Source of the DNA: Pseudofabraea citricarpa
Lineage: Eukaryota > Ascomycota > Leotiomycetes > Helotiales > Dermateaceae
Reading direction: 5' to 3'
Length of the DNA: 64,000 nucleotides
Assembly: GCA_029641185.1 (NCBI GenBank)
Contig: JAPWGK010000002.1
Location: forward strand, 310,001 to 374,000
Shown here: positions 10,748 through 23,000 of the stretch, piece after piece
Layout of the letters: each line of letters opens with the position of its first letter
Numbering within the stretch: position 1 is the first letter of the stretch
Notes under the pieces: generated by a model
The model's input: the letters and a program-made list of their open reading frames with translations, nothing else
Database searches by the model: none
What the model was told of the DNA's origin: nothing
Program-made: the position numbers and the translations under genes

Positions 10748-12247
10748 TCAAGGTAATATCCAGATAGCTGCCAAAATTGTGATGGTTGCCATCAACAAGA
10801 GTGAAGGACGTGTAGCAGAACCAATATTGCCGAAGCTCGGATCGCTTCCAACCCAGGCATTGTAGTTCTGGATATTGTGCGGGCAGCTGTCATCAATTGA
10901 TTTACCAGCGACTCGAGCAACGCTAACACCATCCCTAAAGATCTCCACTATCACTTCACCCAAGCTGTCTCCAAACGAGGCACTGCCATGATAGATGCCA
11001 GCCTTGCCATCTGGGCTGTTGTCCCATGTCGCAGAGATATTGACACCTCCGATCGAGACGGAAACCGTTGCAGGGCTTTCGAGAAGTGCGGAGTAGAAGA
11101 TCTTGTCCTGAACAATTGTTGCTGGTGCGTATACTGTCTGTCCTTGGCTGGCTGTATTTCCAGTCGTCCCGCCATCGGTACATCGATCAGCTTTTGCCAG
11201 GCGGTACCAAGACACCAGACCTTCCCGAGTGATGGAAGCGGAACCACTCTTGTACATATCTATCAAATATGGGAGAAACAGACGCCATCCATCATGGGGC
11301 ATATCTTTAGCATAGTTGTATCGTGCTTCTCCAGTCTTGAATGCTTTGTATGCCTTGCTCCGAAGAGGGCCAATATACTACGAGAGTCAGCACTTATTCA
11401 GTCGCAGTGAGTTTGATATTTCCACTTGCATGAGATTCGCCGTAGTCATTCCATGTGAGTATTTGAACGAACTCGGGCCGGATCGACAACACCTCTTGCC
11501 AGCGATCATACCACAGATCATCGCCACGCCACAGCCAGTTCTTCTCGTACCCAGGCAGGTTGGTATAGAACCAGGGCGAAACAGGCATCATGTAAGTCTT
11601 GTTCTGCAAGTAATACAGGTACGACTTATCGATCGAGTCAGTCATATCATGTGCCCCTTCCGGCCACGCACCCCAGCTGAAGAGCCCATCAACTGCCGTC
11701 GTATTCATCGCAAGCTTAGCGCCCATAGACGACCAACTCGGGACGAAGAAGCAATTCGTCTCGGCCTTGATCGCAGGCCATTCGGCGACACTCGCCAGAG
11801 TGGTTCCCTCAAACGTCGAGACAAGCGGCTTCGCGCCTCGTTTGAAGTACGCATCTTCCCCGGCATATCGATTGACGAGATCGACAACTGAATCTGCAGG
11901 CCACGGACCCAGCCCCAGGTAGTCGAAGGAGAAGAACAGCTTGAAGGCCGAGCCGAGATTCTGGGCTGCCGTGAAGGCATTCGCCACGCCGTCCTTGTTG
12001 GGCTGGTCGCCAAATGCCATGTTGAGAGCGAAGCCGTCGATGTGGGCTTCCCGCGCCGCCGTCATGTCCTCCTCCCAGTCGCTTACGGAATACCTCTCGG
12101 TGTTTCCCACCTGCTCAGTTAGCGGGAACAATTGTATAGGTACTTGTGCTACACGGGATAATTCTGTACCATGAAATGTGCAAACACCGTGTATGCCTGT
12201 ACTTGGTGGCAGTGAAGCAATAGGGTCAGGACAGGAAGTAGCTTCAT
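10748..12247 (-). CDS. GH71 alpha-1,3-glucanase (mutanase-like), secreted
   Basis: Exons 12170-12247, 11430-12110 and 10748-11377 give 462 residues. The signal peptide MKLLPVLTLLLHCHQVQA is followed at once by the GH71 opening YTVFAHFMVGNTERYSVSDW. The later stretches HIDGFALNMAFGDQ, GLFSWGAWPEG and TWNDYGESHYIGPL are hallmark GH71 segments. The family hydrolyses alpha-1,3-glucan of fungal walls or of mutan. The C-terminus ends in a hydrophobic tail (LLLMATITILAAIWILP), which would fit a GPI-anchor signal or a membrane tail and suggests action on its own cell wall; this is inference. The second intron (11378-11429) starts with GCAAGT, a GC-AG intron that falls inside the conserved DYGESH/YIGPL stretch. 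Confidence 0.9.
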
Positions 12248-13923
12248 GATGAGAAGACGGCCGGGTCGTCGAGAGTTGGCAGGCCGAGTATAGGTCGGCA
12301 AGCCGAGAGGAAGAGCAAGACGCAAGCCCGAGTCGGAGACGACTGTCCTGTCAAGGTAATAATAGAGCTCTCTGTTGAATTTGAAGAAACCAAACAAGGA
12401 AGTGAGCAGCAGCAGCAGCGATCAACACAAAACAACCTGGCTGCAGACGAAGACCACTGCACGGTATCTATACCGACATTCGAGATGCCTTACAAGCAAC
12501 TTCTCAACCAGTCTTCCTCTTCCGCAGCGCAGCCATGCCGGCTAATCTCTCCGCTCCAGGCACCAGGCTTCCAGCCTCTCCCGAAGGTGTCATTATTCGG
12601 CGCGTTGGCGTTGAAAGACATGACATCTCTCTTCGTCGGACCTCAGATGCCAAGACATGTTGGATTTCATTTGCTGTTTGTTTTTTTCTTCCCTCTCTTC
12701 AGCCAAATCGGTTCTTTAATGGCCACTCTTCTAAACTGCATCCGTCAGAACCTGCATCCTGCCACACTCCTGCCTGTACTTTCCCTTCGTCGTCTTCTTC
12801 TTTCGCTCGCCGTGTCCCGGAGCATTGCCGTTTCCAGTCGACAGGACCCACGCTGATAGGTAGCAGGTATCATGTCGTGGGTAGGTGCCTGCCTGCCTGC
12901 CTGCCTGCATCTCAACCAACACAACTCACCTCCTCAATGGCTGCATCTCTTTTGGACATGGGTCCTGGCAGAGGGAGAGAGCGAGACTTCTGGCCTCGGA
13001 ACCGTGATAGGGGAATAGCAATAGGAGCCTGAGCAAGTGGTCCTGATAAATCCCCTGTCATCTACAGCACTGCGGATCGGGCTTTTGCATGGGTACGGTA
13101 CGGTATGGTAGTGAACTGTAGAGGAGAGTAGTCTTCTCGATGTGGTCGCCGTGGTCGACGTGCAATAAAGCAACCGTGCGCGGCAGGCAGGTCTAGCCCC
13201 TCTCGCCTCGCGTAGACGGATAAGTGCAGATAAGTATTGATCAAGATTTAATTTTCATCATCATCTCCAACCAGGAAGTCTGTTCATCTATCTCCATAGG
13301 CCAGGTCCAGGTCCAGGTCCACGTCTAAGTCCAAGCCCCGGCTAAGGCTAAGACTATTGAGAGTGTTACGATACTATACAGTACTGTAAAGTATCCAACT
13401 CATCTGCTCTGTTTGTGAGATAGGTATCTTGTATTCTTCCAAGATGAGTACCTAGATGCGGAAATTGAAATGGCCATGTCTCCCGAGAATTAGTAAACTG
13501 AACTGAACGGTGAACCCCCTTTTCTCTGTCTCTCTCACACTCAGACCTGGCAATCTACGGCTGCGGCAGCGGCTGAGAATCCACTCAGTGACCTACCTAC
13601 TCTGGCTCTCACGATAGCTAACGGTCAGTGGTACCTGAATCAGGAAGCCGTCTCCGTACCTAGGTACGGTACCGTGGCCGTTTAAGCAAAGCGAACCAAC
13701 ATCGAACGAGCCACGATATACCTCCATCAGCCAAACCAGTCTATGCAGTATGCGCACAGAAGAACAAAAGAAAAAAATGTAAGCCAGCAGGCCAATTCCC
13801 CCCGTTGCCCGTTCCCCGAACGAACTTGGGTACGGCTTCAACCCCCCCTCGCATTCCTCCTCGCTTTGCTAGCTAAGGGGAAGAGGGGATACGACAGACG
13901 GACACGCCATTCTTGATGTCTTA
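12248..13923. other. Gene-free spacer with simple repeats
   Basis: No gene supported. It contains a (TGCC)n run near 12885-12908 and a hexamer array of AGGTCC type near 13300-13322. A 165-codon frame at 12535-13032 is low-complexity and was not called. Confidence 0.55.
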
Positions 13924-14235
13924 CAGTCATATTGGAGTTCTGCGTCGTTTAAAAACCGCTTGTTCACTACTTTTTCTGGCGCGTCCCTTGATTTTTTTTA
14001 CCACGTCAAAAATTAAAATTTCAAACTTGGTTCTTTTTATCTTAGATTTAGGGATATGGAAGATAAAAGTCTTATTATCTTAATTCTATAACTATAAGTA
14101 TTTTAATTTATTAGTTATTTAGTTATATAAGAAAGGATTACTTAAAATTCGAAAATTCGTCAAAAGTCAAGAGGCGCGCCAGAAAAAGTAGTGAAACAGC
14201 CGATTTTCAAACGACGCAGAACTCCAATATGACTG
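13924..14235. mobile_element. MITE, Tc1/mariner (pogo/Fot1)-like, 312 bp
   Basis: The left end CAGTCATATTGGAGTTCTGC and the right end, read in reverse complement, are identical for the first 27 bp and stay alignable for about 68 bp. The conserved inner block CACTACTTTTTCTGGCGCG is in both arms. A TA dinucleotide flanks each side (13922-13923 and 14236-14237), the target duplication expected for Tc1/mariner elements, and CAGT termini are common in fungal pogo/Fot1 relatives. The A+T-rich centre has no coding capacity, so this is a non-autonomous element that needs a transposase elsewhere in the genome. Confidence 0.88.
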
Positions 14236-15311
14236 TATCACCACAGGGCTGCATCATCGGCTAAACTAGCCTGCTTTGCGCTTGTCTACTGTGCTGTACA
14301 GTATGCTGGACCTATCACTTCGATAAGCTTAAAATTAACACGGAAGCGCTAGAAGGAGATGTAGAAGTCCTGTAGAGGAGGGGTGGCAGGGATCGGGTCG
14401 AGTCGAGGCGAGGCGATAAAGAGAAGAGGCTTGATCGCTTTCTTCTGTAAAGTTTTTTGTTTTTTGTTTTGTGGTTTGAGAGCTTGAGAGTATAGTATGG
14501 TAGGTAGATAAGAATCTACGTAGCTTATTCAAAATCCTGGATTGTGATTTTTCTTTTCGTTATTTAGCACTTTGAGATAGATGAAAGATGAAAGATTCTT
14601 AGTTGGTACATACGGCATAAGGATAGTACACTAGCAGAAGGTTACGGCCCGAACGTCGTTACAGTCCACGGACGACAATGCAACTTTGTAAACTTTAAAA
14701 TTTCGAGTGCTATTGGTTGGAGAAAGGGTATTTCTTCATGTCTTGGCAATGTCACTCTCTGTCTGGTGTAGCACTCAGGAACGCGCGCTAAGGATATGCC
14801 TGTATTTAAGCTCCTCCTCCGTTACAGGAGCCTTTCTCTTCTGCAACTACCCAGATAATCATTTCACACAACCTATTCAACCCTCGCCACACCGGTCAAA
14901 CTTCGCGTGGCGTTACTGTACCTTAGCCTGGCCATGACTTGGTCTGGTGTACGTGCTCTCTTATCAGATTACACGGAGGGTCAAAATCCAAAGTCGAGTT
15001 GTTTACAGAATGCTTACTAGTAGCTTTGGATTGAAAGAAAAAGATCAAGTCTGTGATCTGCGCAGCACGTACCAACATATACGTCACCAAAGCTCAAACT
15101 TATTTTCAGAACCGACACCCAAACAGGATGGATGTGTTTCAGCTTGCTCTCCAACTCACGACCCCTCCTTTCAAGGCTGGTGATCCATCAACGATGGGAT
15201 GAATGAAGTTGCAGTGAGCTAGCTATACAACTCACAATTCACATACCACTTCAGACTTCAGTACGGCTAATAAAACCCCATAAGCAGCCAATCAACATCA
15301 ATACCGGCACC
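14236..15311. other. Gene-free spacer upstream of gelsolin-like gene
   Basis: No gene recognised. The last few hundred bases must include the promoter and 5' leader of the gene starting at 15312. Confidence 0.5.
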
Positions 15312-16514
15312 ATGCCACCCCACGACGGATTAACCCATCTCAAAGAATACGACATCAAGGACAGCAACGTCGAGTTCATCGGGACCGAGATCGACCACCG
15401 CGTGAAGTACAACTCAGCACTGACGGAGCCAGCATGGAACAACGGCGTAGTCGGGCAGGTGGCCGGGCTATACATCTGGCGGATCGAGGACTTCGACGTG
15501 GTTGAGTGGCCGAGCTCCAAGGCCGGGCAGTTCCACGAGGGCGACAGCTACATCGTGCTGCACTCATACAAGGTTGGCGACAACGACCAGCTCAGCCACG
15601 AGATCTTCTTCTGGCTTGGCAGCAAGACGTCACAGGACGAGGCAGGCACCGCGGCCTACAAGACGGTCGAGCTGGACGAGTTCCTGTGCGGCGCGGCCAC
15701 CCAGTATCGCGAGCTGCAGGCCCAGCCGTCAGAAGACTTCGCCGCGCTGTTCCCGCACCTGAAGATTCTGAGCGGCGGCGTGGCTTCTGGCTTTCGACAC
15801 GTCGAGACGGACGCTGAGCCGCTGGAGATCACAACGCTCCTCCGCATCTTCAAGCTGCCCTCGTCGGGCCGTGCTGATTCGACCGTCGTTCATGAGGTCG
15901 ATCCTACGTGGCAGAGCCTCGACGATGATGATGTCTTCGTCCTCGACAAGGGCGACAAGATCTGGGTCTGGCAGGGCAAGAAATGCAGTCCCATGGAGAA
16001 GGCGAAGGCTGCACAGGTGGTGCATGACCTCACGCTCGCAAAGCACATTGATGTGGAAGTCATCTCGCAGTCGGAAGCGCGGTCGAAGCTGATTGTGAAC
16101 CTGCTGGGCGGCGAGGGTATCAACCAGCTGGAATTCCACGCTCCTCGACCTGTGGGAGCCGCATCTTCCAACGAGGACGGGGGCGCCGCTCGCCAGCATA
16201 AACTGTTCCGGCTCAGTGACGCTTCGGGCCAGTTGTCGTTCGAACTTGTCAAGGATGGTCAGCAGGCGATTTCGAAGGCTGATTTCGAGACCAGGGATGT
16301 CTTCTTGCTGGATACGGGCCGTGCTATCTGGGTCTGGAGAGGCCAGGGTGCTAGTCAGGGCGAGAGAGCTATGTGGATGAAGGTCGCTCAGTCGTATGTT
16401 CGCCAGCTGCAGAGTGCGGCTGATGCAGATGTTGCACAGGCTCGCGTTTTGCCTATTGCTGCCGTCTCGGAGGGATTCGAGAGTCCGGCTTTCTTTAAGG
16501 CTGTTGAGGCTTAG
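15312..16514 (+). CDS. Gelsolin-repeat actin-binding protein (severin/fragmin-like)
   Basis: An intronless 400-residue protein with three gelsolin-type repeats. Repeat 1 has GLYIWRIEDFDVVEWP and GDSYIVLHSYKVGDN followed by EIFFWLGSKTSQDEAGTAA. Repeat 2 has DDDVFVLDKGDKIWVWQGK. Repeat 3 has TRDVFLLDTGRAIWVWRGQ followed by ASQGERAMWM. Three repeats in about 400 residues match severin/fragmin, proteins that sever or cap actin filaments in a calcium-dependent way, rather than the six-repeat gelsolins. It should be cytosolic. Third-position G/C is noticeably higher than in the neighbouring spacers, consistent with a well-expressed conserved gene. Confidence 0.9.
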   Translation: MPPHDGLTHLKEYDIKDSNVEFIGTEIDHRVKYNSALTEPAWNNGVVGQVAGLYIWRIEDFDVVEWPSSKAGQFHEGDSYIVLHSYKVGDNDQLSHEIFFWLGSKTSQDEAGTAAYKTVELDEFLCGAATQYRELQAQPSEDFAALFPHLKILSGGVASGFRHVETDAEPLEITTLLRIFKLPSSGRADSTVVHEVDPTWQSLDDDDVFVLDKGDKIWVWQGKKCSPMEKAKAAQVVHDLTLAKHIDVEVISQSEARSKLIVNLLGGEGINQLEFHAPRPVGAASSNEDGGAARQHKLFRLSDASGQLSFELVKDGQQAISKADFETRDVFLLDTGRAIWVWRGQGASQGERAMWMKVAQSYVRQLQSAADADVAQARVLPIAAVSEGFESPAFFKAVEA

Positions 16515-17279
16515 AAGGATTGGGCATGGGATGGGCTTTTGAGAGATGAGGTATAGATGATGATCGTAGAAGTTGGATACTTTGAAGACGGTCACATAAC
16601 GATAACTATATCATGATTTCTGGATAACTATAGAAGCTACTCCTAAGACGACTGGAAGATAAGATAGCTGATGTCAAAAGATATCTTGCAGGCTGGATAT
16701 TTCCTTTCTCTCTTCTGATAGAAGGTCTAGCATGTGGTATGATAACGAGAAATCTCACTCGTGTGTCTCCTGCTCATTAGCATCTCAAGCGAAGCATGTC
16801 TAGAGTAGGGTTATCCAGTGATGAAGAATTCCCCGAAGCTCCGAATCAAGTGCCGGTTCTAGTAGACTGAGTACCGCAATTTCTCGGATGCCCCGAAACA
16901 AAAAGATTCAGGTTTTCTTTCTTCTTTCTTTCTTTCTTTCTCTCCGTCTTCCTTCTTATTTCTCTTGTTTGTTTCTGGTAGTATTTTTGGATTATTCATC
17001 ACCGAGATAAATGCACCGGAAATATAGAAGCGCTATAGCTGGATGTCAAAGTGTTGCACTTAACCAAGGACCGAGGCTGGCAATAACGTGACGTTCCCCG
17101 CATCTCGAATCTCACTTTAGTCTGCTATCAAGATGTACAAGTATGGGGGAGTTTCTTGCTAGAGAAAGCTACTGTAAGCAAGTGTAGATAGCTGTTTGAT
17201 TTCTTTTCTTCTTTCTCCCAAAGAGAGGAGGAATCTTCGGAATAAATTGAAGCTATATTACATCACCACAAAGGACAAC
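16515..17279. other. Intergenic region with CTTT-type microsatellite
   Basis: No gene. A pyrimidine (CTTT)n tract lies at about 16913-16942. Confidence 0.5.
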
Positions 17280-18467
17280 ATGGTTAGTTAGTCAATCGAT
17301 CACTCACTTACTTGCAAACCCTCTCTCAACCAAACCACTAACACAACCCAGGACGACCCCAACGGCCACACATCGCTAATCCAGCAACGCATCCAGCTAG
17401 GATCAGGAACGACGTTCCTACCAGGCCCCAAGGCGCAAGACGCGTACATCTCCGGGCTGATCCAGCAGGTACTCGAGGACGGGTACGTGATACTACCTCA
17501 GCTATACAGCGTATCGCAAGTATCGACGGCGCTATCGACTCTGCAGCAGCTCGAAGGAGCGCAAGAATCAGCTGGCCCAGCGTCGCGCGGTGGCCGCAAT
17601 AACTTCGAGGGCTTCCGAACCCGCCGCATCTACGCTCTCCCGGATAAGTCCCGTGCCTTCGATGCCTTCCCCATCCACCCTACCGTCCTCGCCCTGAATG
17701 ACTACTTCCTCCAGAAGAACTACCTCGTCACTAGCTTTCACTCGGTCGTTGTGGAGCCTGGTGCCAAGGAGCAGGAGATCCATAATGATGATGGCTTGGT
17801 GCCGCTGCCGAGGCCGAGGCCCTTGTTAGGTGTTGTATGTTTCTTTTTCTTTTTGGTTTCTTTTTCTCCTTCTTTTGCGGTTGTGTTATGTCGAGTTCTC
17901 TCTTTCTTCTTCCTTGTCTCTTCATTGAATGAGGGAAAACAAAAGGAGTTCGGGAGTTTATCATCATTAATGATACTTACATCTTGTCCAATACAGGGAA
18001 CCATGGTCTCCCTCGACCCCTTCACCTCGACCAACGGCGCAACGACTCTCATCCCGGGCTCTCACCTCTGGGGCGACGAGCGGGTGCCGCGACGGGACAA
18101 GATGATCTCGGCCGTCATGCCAGCCGGCAGCATGGTGTATTTCCTCAACACGCTCTGGCACAGCGGCGGCGCGAACACGTCTCAGAGCCCCCGCCGCAGC
18201 TTGACTATCCAGTACTGCCAGCCCTGGATCCGCACGTACGAGAACATGACGGTCGCCATGGGCTGGGAGGATCTGGATCAGGTCCCTAAACGCCTCCTCC
18301 AGCTCATGGGCTTCTCGACTCATGACTTTATGGGCTATGTTGATGGGAGGTCCCCGCGCGCGGGCGTCGAGATGAGGAAGAAGAGGTTGATTGAGTGGGG
18401 GGTGAGGGAGAGGGAGAGGGAGAGGGAGAAGGAGAAGGAGAAGGAGAAGGAGAAATCAAGGCTGTGA
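17280..18467 (+). CDS. PhyH (phytanoyl-CoA dioxygenase) family Fe(II)/2-oxoglutarate oxygenase
   Basis: Proposed exons are 17280-17282 (the ATG alone), 17352-17834 and 17997-18467, with introns GTTAGT...CCCAG and GTATGT...ATACAG, for 318 residues. The iron-binding triad is visible: HxD as IHND (about His145, Asp147) and the distal His in TLWHSGG (about residue 217), followed by an Arg in SPRRSLTIQY that would hold 2-oxoglutarate. GATTLIPGSHLW is a family signature. Substrates in this family range from phytanoyl-CoA to secondary metabolites, so the reaction is not assigned. The second intron (162 nt) has no stop and a length divisible by three. The C-terminus is a simple repeat of RE then KE dipeptides made by a GGGAGA/AAGGAG microsatellite. 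Confidence 0.82.
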
Positions 18468-18901
18468 TGGCATATTACTGTTATGTTATGGACCTGCAGT
18501 AAAAGTTATATTAAAAGTTATTACTATCTAGGTATAAAGTATACCGAAACTTATATCATCCACCCCCTTTCCCCGGTACGCCGTTAAATAAGCCTATCAA
18601 GACCAAGCAAGAACTCAAACCTCATCTCTATCATCTGCAGCTTCCATCTCTTCGCCGAGTCCGTAATAGGGGGTTGTGCACCCGCCTAACTTGATTCCGA
18701 AGAATCGAAAGAACAGCCCCCTTGCGAGGACTGCCCAATTGAGTAAAGATATCAAAACTGAATAAGAAAAGGAACGCCTATATGGCAAAAGAATAAACAA
18801 TGGCTGGCATCAAGTTGCGCGTGGCAAACATGACGCGAATATGAATGAAGAAAGATGATGAAAATCCCATGCTGAATAAAAATATACAGATGCTCGAGAG
18901 A
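18468..18901. other. Spacer 3' of the PhyH gene
   Basis: No gene recognised. Holds one isolated hairpin-repeat copy, listed separately. Confidence 0.45.
18669..18709 (+). repeat. Single copy of the double-hairpin repeat
   Basis: Contains GGGTTGTGCACCC (stem GGGT/ACCC), then CGCCTAACTT, then GATTCCGAAGAATC (stem GATTC/GAATC, loop CGAA). Same order, spacing and orientation as the array at 23878-24145 on the other side of the helicase gene. Confidence 0.7.
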
Positions 18902-19055
18902 CTCTGTTTTCCATATAGATACAGACTTCTCTTCAGGATTTGAGGCTCTGTTTTCCGTATGGATACAGACTTCTCTTCAGGATTTGAGGCTCTGTTTTCC
19001 GTATAGATTCTGAGACTCGAGAGGCTCTGTTTTTCGTATTAATACAGACTTCTCG
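18902..19055 (+). repeat. Tandem repeat, about 44-bp unit, four copies
   Basis: Units begin with CTCTGTTTTCC and continue with GATACAGACTTCTCTTCAGG. Unit starts are at 18902, 18946, 18990 and 19024; the third unit is shortened to 34 bp. Confidence 0.8.
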
Positions 19056-19199
19056 TGCGACTCAAGTTTACACAGATTATCTTGCCAATTTAACATGCAG
19101 CCATTAACAACCTCTCTCTCAGCTCTACGAGTGGGCGGACTCGTCGACCTCCTTCGCACGCTGCAGAGCGTCAAGCACAGAATTCTTATTTGATTGTCG

Positions 19200-19840
19200 G
19201 GTTCAGAATCAATAATATATCTCGAAATCCTCAGAAATCATGATATTATCGAGAGTCCTACTCTTTATTTAGGATAAGTCTCTATTTTAAACAATATTTA
19301 AACTTACTAATAAGAAAACTAGTACTAATTACTTTTATAGTTATCTAAGATACTTGTTATTTATCTATATAATATATTCTAGCTTACTTACTATTAATAT
19401 TTAATTATGGTCGATATATTTATAATAACTTAAATCTCTCTAGATAGCTTCTTTTACTAAAATATAAGATAATTCTAAAAAATTAATTATATTAGAGGCG
19501 ACTTTAAGTTAAGAAGGCTAATAATAGCCTTTCTTATCTGTTATAAATTATAATCGTATTAAACTACCTACTACTATATTTAATTCGTGCTTTATATAAA
19601 CGAGGGGTTAATATTAGGCTATCAGATATATACGTATACTATAAATAATCTTAGTAAATATATTAAGAGGACCTATTATTAATTTAACTTATAAGAGCCT
19701 TAGTATTTGGTAGTTTATCGCCTTTAACTATAAGAAACGGTTGCGAGGTTTACTAGCGACGTATTATAACTAACGGCTAGTTTCCTAGCTAACTATCAAC
19801 TTTAATATTAACGACGTAAATTATCGGCCGAATAGCACGA
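19200..19840. repeat. A+T-rich relic, RIP-like
   Basis: Dominated by A and T with frequent TA steps, no coding potential, and abrupt borders to normal-composition DNA on both sides. Composition resembles the large element at 25872-33159. No terminal repeat could be recognised, so the source repeat is unknown. Confidence 0.5.
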
Positions 19841-20006
19841 GTCACAGTGCATAAAAAGAAAGATATCATAATAAATACGGTGATAATGCCTGGCAAATAG
19901 CGTGTTCAATGAGCGTCTTTTCTATTTACATGAACAAAGATTTACAGGGCACCCAATTTCTCCGCTGCTTGATCAATGGCTGCATTAGCAGCCTTCAAAT
20001 CGGCAT

Positions 20007-23000
20007 TCACATCAAAAAGCCGCCGTCTGAATCCTGATCTTCATCCTGCTCAGCTTCCTCTTGGTTCAATGCCTCCTCCATAAGCTCGTCGGCATCGCCT
20101 TGTTCGTCCTCTTTGTCGTTGGTCTTTCGTATGCTGTGGAAAATGTCGAGATCGACCTGCTCTCCTCTAGCATGAGCATCCAGTATTTCCTGCTCCTTGT
20201 ACTCTAGGTCCTCGAGTTCCTTCAAAAATTTGTCCATAAGCTTTCGGCGAAGTTCTGGTGATTTCCTATACTTGTCGGCCAGTTCATCCCAACCTTTTGG
20301 ACGACGAATTTTCTTGGCTCTCGCCATTACTCGGCTCCACCCAGTAGTCTGCTGCATTTCCTGTGCGTTATCCGGGAGGCGTCCGTAATCGAGACCTTGT
20401 GGATTGCCAATGTCGATTACATCGCCTTTTTCCAGCAGGTCAACCAAGAACAGGCAGTACTGCGTGGCTTTCAGCTTCTCCGCAAGCAGGATCATCTCAT
20501 CCAGCCATGCATCTATGTTGCCAACGATCCACAGTACGCATTTGCCTCTGGTGACGGCGACGTTGATGCGGTTGAACTCTCGCATAAACCCGATTCGACT
20601 ACCGAAAAATTTATCGGCAGGAGTGAGCTCCAGGATGATCAAGTCTTTCTCGCGTCCTTGGATGCTGTCGATACTCATTACAAGAGGTACTTTGTGTATC
20701 CCACAGCTGTTCAGCCAGATTGTCAATCCTCGTTGGATTTCGTAAACCTGTGCCTTGTATGGAGAAAGAATGCCAATGTTGTCGACATCCAGATAATCCT
20801 CACCTTCAACATAAGTATTCATAGTACTAGCGTTGTCGAAATGAGTTAGTAACTGTTGCACCAGTTCCATAACAAATGCGGCGTTGCCGAAGTTGACCAG
20901 CGAATCGGAATTCTCAGGAGTTGTTGACCAGCTACCCACTACGTTGAAGAAGAGACGTCGAATCTGTGTTCTCACTAATCGGTTTTTAAAGTAAGGTTCC
21001 CGACGAACGAAACGATCCGCTACAAAGTTTGAATTGTTCCACCACTCCTCGACCTTTCGCATCGTGGCATTCGACAGCTCAGTATTTGGCGCGGATACGA
21101 GACAACCATAACTCAGCAATCCAGGCAGTCGTGCGATTTCGCGGTGCATCCGATAGTTGACTTGCAGTTGGAAAAGTCGAACATTTTGCTGCCCAAGAAC
21201 GCGCTCATATAGAGACAATCCCGCTTGTTTGGCGTACTCATTGTTCCCTCTATTTCGAGAACTTGGCTTGAGTTGCTTGTGATCGCTACTCAAGATGATG
21301 AATTGGGGAAATAGTGCTAATGGAACCGCACTATCTGGCTCTGTCGCAAATGCACATTCGTCGATGAAAAGTGCATTGACTCTCGCACCCCATTCCCATA
21401 GCATGGCGCAGCTGTTGGACGTCCCTACAAACATCTTAATTTCCTGAGACTTCAGAACAAGTGGGCAAGCCACTTGTGCCTCAAAGATGTAATTATCTTT
21501 TACATCTTTTTCGACCCGGTGTTGACCATTCATTGAGTCGCGAACATCGAGCCACTTCTTGGCATCCTTGCGCTCTGGACCTTTGCCATTTGCCGCAACG
21601 TGTTTGAAGTGTGCCACGATATACTTTGCCATAGTATACTCCCCAAACATATGAATACCTTCATCTTCATCTGGCTGCTGCCCGCAAAGTTCTGCTTTCG
21701 TATGACTCCATGTGGGAAGGTACATGATCTTGGTCCATTGGGCGGCTCTAGGGTCCATTTGAATTGCCTGTTGACGGACTTTCATTATGGATTCCATGAT
21801 TCCTTCGGCTGCCTTGTTAGAAGGACCACTTGCAGCGACACCCCAGCCCATAATAGCCATGCTAACGGCGATTTGTGCATCCAGGCGTGTCTTGCCTGTT
21901 CCAGGAGGACCCAGAATCTGTGTGCAAAACTCACGGCTCTCAACAATGCCCTTGAAAGCTCGCAGTTGCTCATTGTTTAGCAACGATTGTTGAACCAGGT
22001 CAGCAGCTACCTTCTTCTCATCATCAGACATTAGTTCCTCCATCTCTCCAAAAGCACCCTTTGAACCCTCGGCGAAAACAGGAGAACCATGACCAAGAAG
22101 AAAGTCATGCAAATACTTGACATAAGGCTTCTTGGCATCTGCACGAGCTATAGCATTGATAGACTCGAGCTGTCGTCTCTCCGAAAGACCAGAGAGTGGT
22201 ACCTGTACAATCTCGAATTCATGCTCGGTTCCAACTTGCAGTCTAGATCGAATCTCGTCGGGTAGATGGACTTGAAGCACGAATGTCATTTCGGAATCGT
22301 GATCGACAACACGGCCTTGCATCTGGATTTTTCGTTCTGTTTCCATGGCATCGGGGTCTGCCGACGACTGATTTCGTTGTCTCATCGAGTAAGAAGCCAG
22401 ATCCAATAACTGTCTGAAATCATCTGTATCGGATCCTGAAGGACCAGAAGGAGTGCCCGTAGGTTCATCAACCCATTGACCTCCCCGTGAGTTTCTGTAC
22501 TCTGTTGCCAGGTGGTAATCTGTTGCCAGGTGCTCTTGATTCAATGGCTGCGCCGTATTCTTGACTATCAAGTTCATTTTTACATCCGTTCCATAGCTAA
22601 GTTGTGGGATCGCGTGGCCTGCTTTCTTCTTGATCACGAAACCAAGTCTGACCCGGCCTTTCTTTTCTGAATTACCCATAACAAGCGCATCGTGTTTGAT
22701 ACCTCCACGGAAGTATTCAGAAATTACCGCCGCTTCGTGAGTTGCTTCGCGGATAACTATGATGGACATGATATCGCGCCATTCGAAAATGTCACTGAAT
22801 GTTCGCTTCGCATGGTGCGATGCGTATTTGACCACGGTTGGGGTGCGAGGGTTCCGTGGTAATTTCATCCATGGCTGGAAATTGAGTCTGGTGTGAGGGA
22901 ATTCATACCAATTGGTCCAGGGGGATTTGCTACGATCTTGGTAATATTCCAAAAGCGTAGTGTAAAATACCATAGGACCCTGTTCAATAGCCGCTCGCAT

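Noticed and set aside
12535..13032. 165-codon plus-strand frame
   Set aside because: Low-complexity, includes a TGCC microsatellite, no domain or splice support.
15729..16595. 288-codon minus-strand frame
   Set aside because: Opposite strand of the gelsolin-like gene; G/C-rich codon bias keeps it open and it has no domain content.
19200..19840. Second complete hAT-like element
   Set aside because: No terminal inverted repeat or 8-bp duplication could be found at the borders of this A+T block.
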